Assembly: GCA_900618425.1 (NCBI GenBank) | Contig: UZAN01039492.1 | Span: forward strand, 65,628 to 129,627 | Direction: 5' to 3' | Length of the DNA stretch: 64,000 nucleotides | Origin: Echinostoma caproni | Taxonomy: Eukaryota; Platyhelminthes; Trematoda; Plagiorchiida; Echinostomatidae | Shown: piece by piece, positions 39,606-51,397 of the stretch | How the letters are laid out: each line of letters begins with the position of its first letter | How positions within the stretch are numbered: the stretch's first letter is position 1 | Program-made: the position numbers and the translations under genes | The notes under the pieces: generated by a model | Told to the model about the DNA's origin: nothing | The model's database searches: none | Seen by the model: the letters and a program-made list of their open reading frames with translations, nothing else

Positions 39606-40254
39606 GATTAAACATTCTGTCTAGTCTGTTGCCAAAAACATTTCAGACATAGAATGAGGCTTAGTGGAACGGTATCGCAAATAAACAAGGAATGATTTAC
39701 TTGAAAATTTCACAACAAATTAAAATGCAACTGGAGAGCTAAAATTTTAATGTAAGGAACTTCATGAACTACCCATTTCTTCTGTTCAATATGTTGGACG
39801 GGGTTACAACGCAAATACTGCTACCGGACAGCAAAGCTTACAAAGTTCCTGTTAATGTTTTCAATACAAGAAAGTTCGGCTGCTGGCAACCGGTTTTCTA
39901 TTCCAATTTTGCGCTCCGACTGAGTGAGAAATGCCCAAGAAATAATAATTTGATTCTTCAGAATCTCCTATTCTGGTTTGTTTAACTGAATAGAATAAAA
40001 GAAGTCGATAATAATGCTTAGAAAATTGGAAACAAAGTGACAGTGATCACCTATAAGTGCGGTCTAGTGTTTTACATCAATATTTTCGGCCAGCTCTGTC
40101 ATTACCAACAATTATTTGAGAAACAAAACGTGTCCTAACGCTGATCATTCTTCTTTCCCGGGTTCACTTTCCTTAATAGTGAAAGTGTCTGAGGTACGGA
40201 GCGTGAAGATCATAGTAACTTAATTAGGAAAGCACTTGTTGCTATGATGCATTA

Positions 40255-40720
40255 TTAACCGAACTGGTTTGTTATTAGTGCACATTCGACCGCACACAGA
40301 GTACATCATCCAGACTTGGAAACCATGGTTACTACGTGAACGTAAGTTACTGGAGCGTCCAATGGGGATTGCGACGAAGATAGTCAAGGGTTTGAACAGC
40401 CTTTCCTAGGAGGAGGGATCACGATGATTGGGCTGTGTTCCGTTCAGTATCACCGAATTCGAGAAGACTATTTTAACGTATTAAATACTGCAAACTGCTG
40501 ACGTTGTGGCCAAGCACACACCTTGGAGGACACTGTTTCAAGTTCATGATTTTGAAGTGTCTACTGGGATGCCGGTTTAATCCTTTGGAGTGAGAGTGTG
40601 CAGTGCTTGAAACACCCTTTCATATCACGTCGTTTATACACCAACTATTGAATATTTCAGTCAGAGACTTGATGAAATGCGAGAAGACCTCACATTCCTA
40701 CAGAATTAAAAAACAAATTA
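40255..40720 (+). mobile_element. CR1-like LINE 3' fragment (copy C)
   Basis: The translation near 40290-40390 gives RPHTEYIIQTWKPWLLRERK and LLERPMGIATKIVKGLNS. These match copy A's PHTEYTVQVWNPWL and LERPQRLTTKSV position by position. Further on, YHRIREDYFNVLN (40450-40490) and LEDTV with surrounding residues correspond to the LRGHPLK region, with frameshifts. Only the C-terminal third of ORF2 is present, as expected of a 5'-truncated insertion. It lies in the intron between UNC5 Ig1 and Ig2a. The 3' boundary is not clear. Confidence 0.75.
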
Positions 40721-41503
40721 TTTGAAGACTCCATTATCTGTTATCTCCTACCAAGAACTCTATGTGATATTTTATCACCATTTGCCGAAACGCTATTTGA
40801 CTGTGAGAACACTCTTTAGGGCCAAGAAGAGTCTGAGCTCCTCATTAGTTCTCATAGTAAAATATTGACTTTGATTTTCAATTTGGTTAGGGTAAAATTT
40901 CAAATGATTTCATTAGGCCAAACGGAAACCATATTCAATTACTAAAACTCAGGCATGTTTTTCGATTTAATTACCGCGCATCGTAGTAATTCAATGTAAA
41001 TGAAAGTTAATTACAGAGAAATGAAACTGACTAATGAGCCAAATTGGATAACAAACCTCGTGTTTACGCCTTCATCCTTAAGACGTAATTCGCCTGCAAG
41101 CTGGTGAGGTTTCCACGGTTGCAGCAACATACCCGGTTATGAAAAACTTGTTGCAGATTCAACTTAGAGATGCATCATACTTCTAAGTAATGAAACTGTT
41201 CATTCAACTACATAGTTTAAGTTTAAAACCTTGAGTACTACAAAATTCTATCGAAACATTAACTCAGTCTCACTTTTAAACGGTTAAATTTTAATGGCCA
41301 TGTAAAAAGAAGTATCGGAGTTCCTCCATGGTTGAAATGGAAAACATGCGAGTTATTACCGGCTGATTTGTGTTTGTAATAAAATAATTTTGTCTTTCCA
41401 TTACAAACATAAAGGGAACATATAACACCGATTGTAGTACTGGCTGAACTGATTCCTGGATTGCATTTCCGTCAAACAGTATTACTGATAACACTAATAG
41501 CAA

Positions 41504-41529
41504 TACTACTACTACTACTACTACTACTA
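41504..41529 (+). repeat. (ACT)n microsatellite
   Basis: About eight tandem ACT units followed by ATAG, with a further ACTACTG near 41560. It lies in the first UNC5 intron seen. Confidence 0.9.
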
Positions 41530-44317
41530 TAGACCAATGCTACTGAAAGAAAAAGAAAAATACTACTGAAAAATAAATCGTTGAATAAATAAATAATATA
41601 TATTTGACCATGAGAAATTCTCCAGGAAACCTGACATTAAAGCTGCCGATGGGAAAAACAACATCAATTACATTGTTCCATTACTCTTCCAATGTACCCT
41701 AGTTAAGAGTGAATAGCCCATGTTGTTCTCACACGACAACTGAAGCCTGTATTGCCCCATGTGCTTTTTTCCATGTTCTTGCTTGTCATTGGGATTAGTG
41801 GGACAGAACAAGGAACGTGCATGTTTAAGTTGTTTTCATGCTCGCCAGAGTTAATCCGTACTTCTCCCTTCTATTCTCTCACTTCCAACCCAATATAATC
41901 TACCCCAATCCAATTTTAATTTGCAATGAACATTTGGAATCTTCATAAAAAACGGACAACTGAGTAAACAGAGGTTCTTGCGCTCAAACACAGCACAGCA
42001 CAGACAGAAAAATACAGAAAGTGGACTGGCTTACTACATTTTGGATTGAGACTAATGATCTCTCTCATGGGATCACACTTTTCGCACACCTCTAATCGGT
42101 GATGCGCTAACACAATAATGTAATCAACATGTGTTGCGAAATTCTATTTGCTTTAGTTATGAAAATTGGCTATTTTATCGGAGCATATTTTAGAATAGCC
42201 AATTATAACTACTTTTTATTACCACAGATACCAACGCATGAGTTATTTAGACTTAATCTCGAAAACCTGCGTCGTGTACCGACGCAAAGCAGAATAAAAT
42301 GAACCTCCCTGACCATTTGCAATAAGTATGCTAGGATAGTTAAAAATGTCACTTTTCTTTCCTTATCGGTTTAGCAATTTCTGCAGTTGATTTAACCCTA
42401 AGCTATTCATGTGTTTGTACTACAGTAGCACAGATAGCTGGCACTTTATTTGGCCTAAAGGTCAGTATTGAACCGGTGCCTTGTTCTTCACACTTTTGGA
42501 TTTCACATTAACATGAGCAGCTAGTCTGTTTCCCAGCTCTTTTCTAGGTGCGTACACTCCAAAGTTCAAAGTGTGATGGCAATTATTGTTGGCAAACTAA
42601 GGGCTTTGGAAAAACGGCTCACCTTGTGCAAATTAGGCGAACGGTGAAAGTTCGGGCACCAAGAACTTGTCTCTTACTACTCATTCTGGTTTGAATGTCG
42701 ATAAGCATAAGCTATAATTGAAACCTGTAAGGCTTCTGGAATTAAAACTGGCAAAAGATTATCTTAAGGACTAAAATCATATATCACAGTGCAATCAACC
42801 TAAAATAAAGACGAGGAAACCGGATTATAAATTCATTTGACAAGAAGAATGGACAGCGGTAAACAATCCGTGTATTAAACTGATGTATTTCGTTACAATC
42901 TATGCTCATACAATAAATATCATCGTGCATAGAGCAAATGCAGTGAAACAATGAGATGCATTCCATTACCAGAAATTGTAATTCGTAGGTGATACTCTAG
43001 TTTCTTAAATAAAATTAATTATCGCAATTAATTGTCATACGTGTAAGCGTTTTCGCCTCCTCTCGGTTATTAGAGTTTAAGTGCTTAAATCAACGTTTGT
43101 TATGATTACTTTTCAGGCTCCAATAGATACCAATCGCCTTTGCAGTGGCTAACATCTAAACATGCATTGTTCTTTACGGAATAGGGAAAGTGGATAAAAG
43201 GTTAATAACCCCACATGTATGTCCATCGAGAATCACGTCTCTAACAAATAAGTAGTATTTGATCTTACCGCAGCACTCCCACTATGAGTCATCCATTGTG
43301 GATTGTGCTAGGATTACTACCTCATAGTTCGATTTATTTGAGCCTTAATACAGGTGCACTTTAATAACTGGTGGATGTGTTGAACGATTACCATTTCCCA
43401 CTATGTTTATCCTGACTAGTTACAGTTCCTTTTTTTCAGGAGAGCGTACGAAATCACATTTTTCATAGAATGGAACGAATCTATGAAATTGTGTACCCCT
43501 CATTGTATGATCACTTGGGTTAATGTTCCTCTGATGACAGCCATCTGAGTGTCTAGTCAGATAGGTATCCAGAAACAGTCGGCAGTTACTCTCTTCTCGT
43601 TCAATTGTGAACTTGGTTGATAAATGTGATAAATGTGTCTTCCGACCTAATATGACATAGCTTGAAACAACTTTCAGTCAACTAACAGATGCCATCTACT
43701 TAGCGGTGGTAATTTTTTTTGAAACAACTAGCTGTTCGTAGGTTAGCTGCTTTGTGCCAAATGGGTGGCATGCTAATTATTTTTATGGTAACTTCTTTCC
43801 TCTCGAGGGGTGTGATGGGAACAGGAGCTTTTGTTTGTTTCGCAGAGTACTATGTTTCATGTCACAAATTTTGAAATAAAACAATCTCCCTCAACCATGT
43901 GTAAGTTTTGCTGATAAATTGAGGTGTATTCATGTTCTTACTCGTAGCCAGGATATTTCTGATAAAAAATTATGATCCACTGAAAAATAAGTCACTTCTA
44001 GACAAATGGTCAGAAGCATTCAGGCAATAATTAAGTCACCCTTTGTCTGCTTCATAATCACCACTGAGGCTTTTCGTATGCACGTAGAGATGTTACTAAC
44101 TCAGGAAAGTGTAAGTAGGGCATTTCCGAGTATACGCTCAGCTACCAAAGGACGCAGAGTGAGTTTGCTCCCCAGAACACTGGGTTGAGCCTNNNCTAAG
44201 CGACGCAACAAATTATTATTTTTTAAATATACCCAGGATTTTCTGCTCAACTTCTAAATCGTCACTCACCCGATTTGGTCTATTTTGTTTAATCATCCCT
44301 CCCACTCCACTGTTCAG

Positions 44318-44467
44318 AACTCCCCGGTTTTCCGCGATACGCCGATGAAAGTCTATCACTGCTAATTGGTAATACCGGTCGTCTGGTGTGTCATCTTCCA
44401 CGAGCCCAGCCCAGTCTACCAACTGTCAATTTCTACCACAATGGGGCTCGGCTTGACTTGTCAGACG
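44318..44467 (+). CDS. unc5: UNC5-like netrin receptor, exon encoding first half of Ig domain 2
   Basis: Exon of 150 nt (50 codons), phase 1 to phase 1. The acceptor is CCACTGTTCAG and the donor is ACG|GTAAGT, close to consensus. Joined to the Ig1 exon it reads on as IE-LPGFPRYADESLSLL and then GRLVCHLP, giving the first Ig cysteine (in LVCHL). A VNFYHNG strand follows where most Ig domains have the conserved tryptophan (W to F). UNC5 Ig2 has the same order: linker, VxLxCxPP, strand C, short acidic turn. The next exon begins two bases into a glycine codon, so the join reads SDG-IRYRL. All competing frames are closed in this stretch or lack splice sites. The exon sits about 5.5 kb after Ig1 and 15.9 kb before the second half. 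It has no usable start codon, so it is easy to miss when screening open frames. Confidence 0.78.
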
Positions 44468-45539
44468 GTAAGTGTACATTTCGTCTTGTGCGTGGTTTAC
44501 TTTGTCCCGGCGGGGGTGAGGGGAGTAGTGGCTGTTCGTGTGTTGGTGGCCAGACTTTCTGACTCATCCCATTCATATAATTTGAGTGGCACAGGTAGGT
44601 TCAACAACCTATTCATCAATATAAATCTCCAATTTTGTCATGTTTGTTCGAATGGCTTTATTGTTCTGATTATGCACCCACGTTCCGACAAAGTGATACG
44701 CCGTCAACGGACTTCATGTCTTTGTGTGCACGCAGTTTTCCAGCTCAGCGCTATGGATGTCCGAGCAAACAGTATCAAACTGGGTGGCAATACCAACTGC
44801 ATTGGGTCGTCGGCAAACGAAAATCTGTCCCGGGATGATATGTATTAACCCGATAAACAATCCCATACCTTAGGTTGGTATCATCCTGTCGAGTGACGTT
44901 CGTCACCTTCGTCGCATACGACGCTAGTGGGCAGCAACACATTTTCCGTGCGACTAAAATGAAACGATTCCGTGACAGTATATTGTGAATCAGGGCAGAA
45001 TAAAGTTAAAATGCGGATCCGAACAAAGGTCATGAAGCTTGAACAGTTTCATTGAAAACGGTCTTATTTCTTTTTGCTTCAGTTCATGGTATCAGGCTAA
45101 GGTGCATCTTACAACCTTCCTGGCATTTCAGTGCATTATCAATCACTGCAATCTCATTGTATTTCTCCTGTGAGATGTATATGTATATATTTAGCAATCG
45201 TTGATAACAGAGCAATATATGTTCATCCACACAGCACACGCTATGTCCAAACCATAAAGTAATCTTAAATGATCTCACCAAAGCCAGCCCTATTCCGACA
45301 TCCATACTTATTGTTTGTCTGAGGGTTGTAAAACACATTATTCGGTAACGGTGTCCTTTGTATATAAACGTCGGTCAGACGAAACATGTTCTAACATCAT
45401 CGTCTCATCACATGCGTGCTTTAGCCACTTATAACAAAGAATTCATGTTAAATATTAGGATGTTATCATGAAAAATCATTCTGCATTTTTCGGAGTGCCA
45501 GTCATCAGTCACCCGCAAAATCACTGCCGGTCCCACTAG

Positions 45540-48063
45540 TCCAAAGAAAATGTCTGCACCTACAATTGTGAGTATTAATGTCCGTTCTTCGCATGGGAAG
45601 CCTCCGGATTGACCTTACTTGATGATGTGGAAAATGCCATGGTCCAACTGGATAATTTCGTATGCTTTCGACAGAATAGATGCCAGTGTAAGAAGACGGT
45701 GGGAGGATCTCTAATTACCTGCATCAACTCCAAGTGGTGTAACAAGTTCGAAGTACTTTTTCAGATATTCACAAAATGGCATCAAACGAATGACTGTCAT
45801 CTGTACCAAAATGTTCTCCGTTACCTTTCATGGCTATTACCAATTTATACATTACACTCTACTATAGATTATCAGATATTGACACATCTTATGATCATTT
45901 CCTGCCAGTTATTGCTCCATCCCCTGCTGACAGCCTGTCCCTAATAATTGATGGCCTTAATCACATACACCCTGTACCCTTTATTCTGTTTAAACCTCGA
46001 TGACCTTATTTTTGAATACGCTAGAGGGACCTCTTTTCTAAATCACTTTATCATAAACCACGCTGGAACATTTTCTCTTAAACATCCCCCTTCGGCACCG
46101 GCGACTATAACCTGATTCTGGTCAGTCCTATGATCTACTCGCATTTTGGACATTTTTATTTGAACTAAACGCACTATGTTTCGTCAGCGAGATACTTCCC
46201 CACACAATATCCGTCTGCTAACAGAGTCTCTCCAAGTTAGTATTGATTGTCTTTCTTTAAACACAGCCTAACTGACAATACAACATTTTTTACAGACTTA
46301 TTAAACCTTATTTTTGGCATCTATCCTGTGATAACATTATTTCTTCAACAAGGTAGAATTTCAACACTTTTTCCTAATTCTCTTTGTCGTGAAAGTGAAT
46401 GTGCATTTAAATGCAACTGGAGGGCTGGAAAGCAACGAACATCTTTCTTGATGAAGCGTGAAATATATCGGATGGATGCCTTGTGTGGGAATCAGTTTTA
46501 TGGGACAGGGAGCTGTAAATCGATGTGGTGTGGATTCAAACGACCTTACAGGCAGAAGAACATGAGTTCTTGTTACTCTGTTGATATTAAACAAAGGAAC
46601 ACTGCATTTATTGATTCTTTGTCCGACGCGTGCCCCAGTTATATTGACTCGAGTTCTCCAAAAATCCCATCTTCGTTTGAACAGGTTACCTCTAGTGAAG
46701 TGCATAAACAAGTGGGTTCTCAAGGTGTCGACCGGACTTGGTACAGACAACTGAAGTCCTACAATTCCTTAACAGGGTGCTGTATCATTGTCTTACTTTT
46801 TTGCAGAGAGCTAATTGTTCACTCGAACTCCGAACTATTCAGGAATGCTGTCGATCGGTGCCAATTACACTCATCCCCAAACGCCGCAATAGTGAAGGGT
46901 TCCAGGTCAATTGCTACCACTCCCTTTGGTTTGAAATTGACGAAGCCGTTGGTTATGCTGCGCATTCAGTTACCTCTCACCACTCCGGCGATATATTTCA
47001 GTTTGCATTCAAGCATAACCGCTTGAAAATTGATACCGTTTCGTCTCTTGTTCATTTATCTGCAAGCACTCTGTGCATTTATGGATTTTGCTTCCGCTTC
47101 TGAATCAATGCTCCGTTCTCTTTTATTTATCAAGCAGTACTTGTTTGGTTTCCCCACTTTTCCTCTTGAGTGGTTTGGGGATTATTTCTTTTCGCAACGG
47201 TAATGATGTCTTAAATTGGGAAGAAGACAATCAACGGCGTCAGTCAATAGTTTGGGCGTAATTCAAGGTTTTGCGATTCGTTTCAGTGACTTACTCATTA
47301 CTTCCATGTACGACATTCGAAGTATGTTGATGATATCACCATATCTGTTGCCATATATAAGCAATCAGAACTGGCAGCATATAACACTAACTTATTCCAC
47401 TTCTTTAATTTTTCCACTTTATTCTCTCCTTATATTAGTCCCGAAAAATGACCTGACTGTATTTTTCTCTAACCTATTTCCTATATTCCTCCGAAATTGT
47501 AATGATACAGGAAAGCCAATGAGCAGGGTCATCCATGTGAAGTACTTAGGTGGAATACTTGAAATTTACCCAACCTGGTTTTTACATACCCATACTGTTG
47601 CACGCAAGCTAAAAATTCTCTCCTTTCAGAAAAGATGACTTCGTCATTTTCGTTCTGATTTGTTGGTGACAGAATCATTTATTTTACAACGTGTTCTCCT
47701 TATGTCCCTTTACTGCCCCTTTAAGGTTTTCTCTGGTTTTCTGAAGAACAACTTCAAGTTGTAGAGTCGTGTTCTCTCAATGATCACCCTGTTTCCAAGT
47801 TCCGTTATCCAGTTTAATTGACAATATCTGTGCTGCTCATATTGATGCGTGCTTGAGTGTCGAGGACAATATTCTATCTGATTGCACCCATCCTCTTTAC
47901 TCAGTGATCTGTGTTCATCCAGATCCTACCCCCTCCCCACACACACCCGCTCTAAACACAAACTATTAACATTTTGGACAGGTGACAATGAAAACTCAAT
48001 GTTGCTCTATCTTATCAGAACACTAACAACCAAGAATATTGCTCATTATGGTGCATTCGGTAG
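45540..48063 (+). mobile_element. Second non-LTR (Jockey-superfamily) retrotransposon, decayed
   Basis: The layout is that of a LINE from endonuclease to C-terminus. An apparent endonuclease start (APTIVSINVRSSHGKP, about 45550) is followed by fragments. The pre-RT segment PKIPSSFEQVTSSEVHKQ (about 46660-46710) leads to the RT start ITLIPKRRNSEGFQ (about 46860-46905), DIFQFAFKHNRLKIDTVSSL (about 46990-47050) and a surviving catalytic box KYVDDITISV (YVDD at 47323-47334). Then come HVKYLGGILE (about 47535-47565) and a C-terminal fragment near 47940-48060 that ends with a stop. There are at least four frame changes and several stops. It differs from the CR1-like copies in the QFAFKxNR and KYVDD motifs. 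The clade within Jockey/RTE-like LINEs is not certain. It sits in the intron that splits UNC5 Ig2. Confidence 0.8.
46247..47026 (+). pseudogene. Longest open piece of the second LINE
   Basis: A 259-residue open frame, the longest gap-free one in the window. Its middle part (about residues 125-160) holds the linker before the reverse transcriptase (FIDSLSDACPSYIDSSSPKI, then FEQVTSSEVHKQ). After that the real reverse-transcriptase reading moves to another frame, open from 46738 to 47103, where the PKRR and QFAFKHNR motifs are found. The last 80 or so residues of the 259-residue frame are therefore a shadow. This is evidence of a frameshifted relic and not of a working gene. Confidence 0.6.
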
Positions 48064-48149
48064 TTAATTCCAATTCACGCTCGCTCAATGTCCCACTTCT
48101 TCCCCATTATGCCAGTATTCTGAGGGTAGTCACCTTTTTGACTGAAGGC

Positions 48150-48164
48150 TTATATATATATATA
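48150..48164 (+). repeat. (TA)7 tract
   Basis: A run of TA units just after the second LINE; it may mark its 3' flank. Confidence 0.85.
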
Positions 48165-48469
48165 CTCTACTGAATCTTTAATACAAAAAACACAATACAT
48201 TACAGTGAAGTCTAAGGGAACCTAAAAGAATCGTCAGTGAAAACCTGTATATTTGTTCTCAATGAAAGCCTTCTCACTGAGAGATACAACTTGCACCGCT
48301 TGGTGTGACAATACTTCATGGGAATCACCAAACAGCTAAGCATTCATCAAGTGATAATAAAATTGAGAACGACTCTGCATATAACGGGTTCTTTTGAGAT
48401 TTTGAGCCCTCAAAGTGGTCATATTTGAATTGGGTCAAGGCAAAATTTCTGCTTCACAGCCGATGATAC

Positions 48470-49142
48470 NNNNNNNNNNNNNNNNNNNNNNNNNNNNNNN
48501 NNNNNNNNNNNNNNNNNNNNNNNNNNNNNNNNNNNNNNNNNNNNNNNNNNNNNNNNNNNNNNNNNNNNNNNNNNNNNNNNNNNNNNNNNNNNNNNNNNNN
48601 NNNNNNNNNNNNNNNNNNNNNNNNNNNNNNNNNNNNNNNNNNNNNNNNNNNNNNNNNNNNNNNNNNNNNNNNNNNNNNNNNNNNNNNNNNNNNNNNNNNN
48701 NNNNNNNNNNNNNNNNNNNNNNNNNNNNNNNNNNNNNNNNNNNNNNNNNNNNNNNNNNNNNNNNNNNNNNNNNNNNNNNNNNNNNNNNNNNNNNNNNNNN
48801 NNNNNNNNNNNNNNNNNNNNNNNNNNNNNNNNNNNNNNNNNNNNNNNNNNNNNNNNNNNNNNNNNNNNNNNNNNNNNNNNNNNNNNNNNNNNNNNNNNNN
48901 NNNNNNNNNNNNNNNNNNNNNNNNNNNNNNNNNNNNNNNNNNNNNNNNNNNNNNNNNNNNNNNNNNNNNNNNNNNNNNNNNNNNNNNNNNNNNNNNNNNN
49001 NNNNNNNNNNNNNNNNNNNNNNNNNNNNNNNNNNNNNNNNNNNNNNNNNNNNNNNNNNNNNNNNNNNNNNNNNNNNNNNNNNNNNNNNNNNNNNNNNNNN
49101 NNNNNNNNNNNNNNNNNNNNNNNNNNNNNNNNNNNNNNNNNN
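48470..49142. other. Assembly gap (673 N)
   Basis: Run of N about 400 bp after the second LINE, inside the UNC5 Ig2 intron. Confidence 0.99.
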
Positions 49143-50014
49143 TACATATAAAACCTATCTGAACAATGCTACGACAGAAGCAACATGGGAAATTTGTTAT
49201 CTGTTGCCGGTTCAGGCAGGTATTTGGCAACTAATTGTATAATTCATTTCAACTGTTTGTATGCAGTATATAAACAAATTAAATCCTCAACGATGGTTCT
49301 TAACTAAAGGATCTAACAAAGCAAACACATGATAGGACACTCTTCCTATCAGTTATCATATCTGTGCCTTCAGTTGGATTTAAGCTCCTCGAACTGAACA
49401 TTGCCATCCCCAGACCACTCAGATGGAGTGTCTGCTGTTCACCTTAGTACAGTACTCACGTCACCTGAGGTTGCTTGATTTGTCCTCTTTTTCATACCAC
49501 AAAGCAAGGGTTTCTGCAAACGGGGACTAAGTCAAATTATTACTTGTTCGTCTCTTTCGGTGGTTAAACTATTTCTGGTAAGAAGGAAACGCAAAATAGT
49601 GATCCATTTATCGAATTATGAATGTGACGTCGTTTGATCGGTAACTTGACACATTGCACAGCATAAATGATTTTCCNCCACAGTTGAATCGACGTGTTAG
49701 CGATAGTTTTTTTTAAGTTTTATTCCGCAAGATACAGTACTGAACGTATACAAATCTAGGGGCTTGGAATGTTATTAACAATGGGTGCATTTTTCTCAAA
49801 ATATATTCATTTGAATGAGAACATTTTGCTTAATCCTGTACTTAATCTGAACTACTTAATCGTCATTACTTAACTCAGAATGCAGAGTGAACAAAATTTT
49901 TGTATTGTAATTTTATTCTGCTGATAGCGGTGGATAATAGGCAGCTAAAATACCTCAAAGCTTAAAAAGTCTTACGCAAGTGTAAAAGTTTAAAACTAAA
50001 GCCTTTGTCCATGC

Positions 50015-50040
50015 GTGGGTTTGAATCCCACCGAGGCTAC
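50015..50040 (+). repeat. Isolated tRNA T-arm-like sequence
   Basis: GTGGG-TTTGAAT-CCCAC forms a perfect 5-bp T stem with a 7-base loop, followed by CGAGGCT where an acceptor 3' strand would lie. The upstream sequence offers no D arm, anticodon arm or matching acceptor 5' strand, so this is not a complete tRNA gene. It is probably the end of a tRNA-derived repeat. Confidence 0.4.
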
Positions 50041-50391
50041 AGAACTCTTCACAATCGACATACAAACTTCAAATCTGCCGAACAACCATTTGAACCTTTG
50101 TGACGTTCCCGACGTTCTACATAGAGTCAGATCTAAGTTAGTAGGCTGCATTTTTCAGAAAAGTAATCCACCGATCGCCTCATCAAAGCAGGCTCCAAGG
50201 TCGCACTGCATTAAATCTTTGACTCTGAAAACATATGCTTCCGCTTTGATGCAAAATGTCCTCACGTTCAAAGAAACTTGTGGCTGAACTTGACAGAATC
50301 ACGCGAGACCGCGGAACATTGCAAACCATGCAACATTAATATAAACAACGCTTTTTCTGTTAACCAAACCCTGATGTACTTTATGTTTTAT

Positions 50392-50475
50392 TGTGGTTCA
50401 AGGAACATCTCGCTTGCGGCCGGGCTAACGCACTGGCCAATCACTCAATGCTCTGCCTACACCACAGTCTCTGTG
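50392..50475 (-). repeat. Possible tRNA-headed repeat, minus strand
   Basis: On the minus strand GATTGGCCAGTGCGTTAGCCC resembles an A box and ATGTTCCTTGAACCAC a B box, followed by an A-rich stretch (AATAAAACATAAAG). The block is GC-rich against its surroundings. Boundaries are uncertain. Confidence 0.33.
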
Positions 50476-50767
50476 CATACAAGGCGGTCTTAGATACGCA
50501 TGCGCAGGTAGACACATGAACACAAAAGATGCATCATAATGATATTAAAATCATGATACCGGAAACTTCATAGATAAACAATATTTAACTAGGCATGATG
50601 ATCAGTTGTCAAACATGGTAAATATTAAAGCGTTAGGGGCATTTGGTATCAACAAAGTGTATCGTTTGAATGTCCTGCATACTGGTTGTTCCGACTGAAA
50701 AGAAGAATAACAGCAGAACTTATTGAAACAAAATTTTGTCTGAAACTATCATCACACAAGTGATCAC

Positions 50768-51397
50768 GTGTTTCATACGTCTGGGAAAAGCAACCTTAAG
50801 GAATTCGGCAAATGTAACAAATGTGTGATCACAGCTGACCACAACCACACCATTCGATCCAGTAAAAAGGTAGTCTATGCACACCAATTAAAAATCTTTA
50901 GAAAAGCATTAGGAAATAGTCTTGCTTGCCCTAGACCACAGACCACCACACAATGATCCATGGATTTGCACTACTGGTGAGATCCAACCAGGTCAAAAGA
51001 ACCGTCCGATGCTTCCCACGTCCCACCGCACGTTTTGTTTGCTCTGTTCAAGAGAAAATGTACTATATGATCGAATCATATCAAACATTGCTCTCACGGA
51101 ACCCAACATCATCTTAGCACCGCTTTTAGACCCAAAAAATTATCCTGTTTGGTATTATCCCAGTTGACTAAAGGGGGCTTTGCAATAGAAAAACCTTTGC
51201 TAACAACCTATTTTATCATGGAATTAAATCCTGTCCTATTCTTAGGTAACAGTAATCCAACTTCAACAATCCGGGCTTTTGTTTTATGCGCGTTGCAACG
51301 TGCGTACAAATGTGCTCGTGAAAGAAACGAGACCATTCGCCGATTCTTAATCGATGAGCAAGAAAGGGCGCAAAACAAGCAATCAAATGGAAGTTAA
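50768..51397 (+). pseudogene. Group of consecutive short + frames, possible decayed element
   Basis: Three frames follow one another with small overlaps (50768-50956, 50922-51167, 51149-51397), as in a frameshifted gene. The first has KCNKCVITADHNH, a CxxC...HxH pattern. The last ends LQRAYKCARERNETIRRFLI followed by a charged tail and a stop. I could not assign them to a family. A retroelement remnant is the likeliest explanation. The preceding frame at 50015-50287 overlaps the tRNA-like T arm and may be unrelated. Confidence 0.25.

Larger units (their letters stand above)
38853..44317 (+). other. UNC5-like intron between Ig1 and Ig2a (about 5.5 kb)
   Basis: This AT-rich interval starts with GTCAGT and ends with TGTTCAG. 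It holds a possible CT-rich dispersed repeat at about 39370-39605, the CR1-like tail at 40255-40720 and an (ACT)n tract near 41504. I recognised no other gene inside it. The GC-poor remainder (40.7-44.3 kb) has only short chance frames. Confidence 0.65.

Noticed and set aside
44216..44422. Minus-strand frame at the Ig2a exon
   Set aside because: The plus strand has splice sites and Ig motifs here; the minus frame is a shadow.
46361..46750. 129-residue minus-strand frame
   Set aside because: It is the antisense shadow of the second LINE, which has motif support on the plus strand.
48415..49242. Open frames of about 240-275 residues
   Set aside because: They are mostly N from the third gap.
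50015..50040. A complete tRNA gene
   Set aside because: Only a T arm and a possible acceptor 3' strand can be formed; no D or anticodon arm was found.
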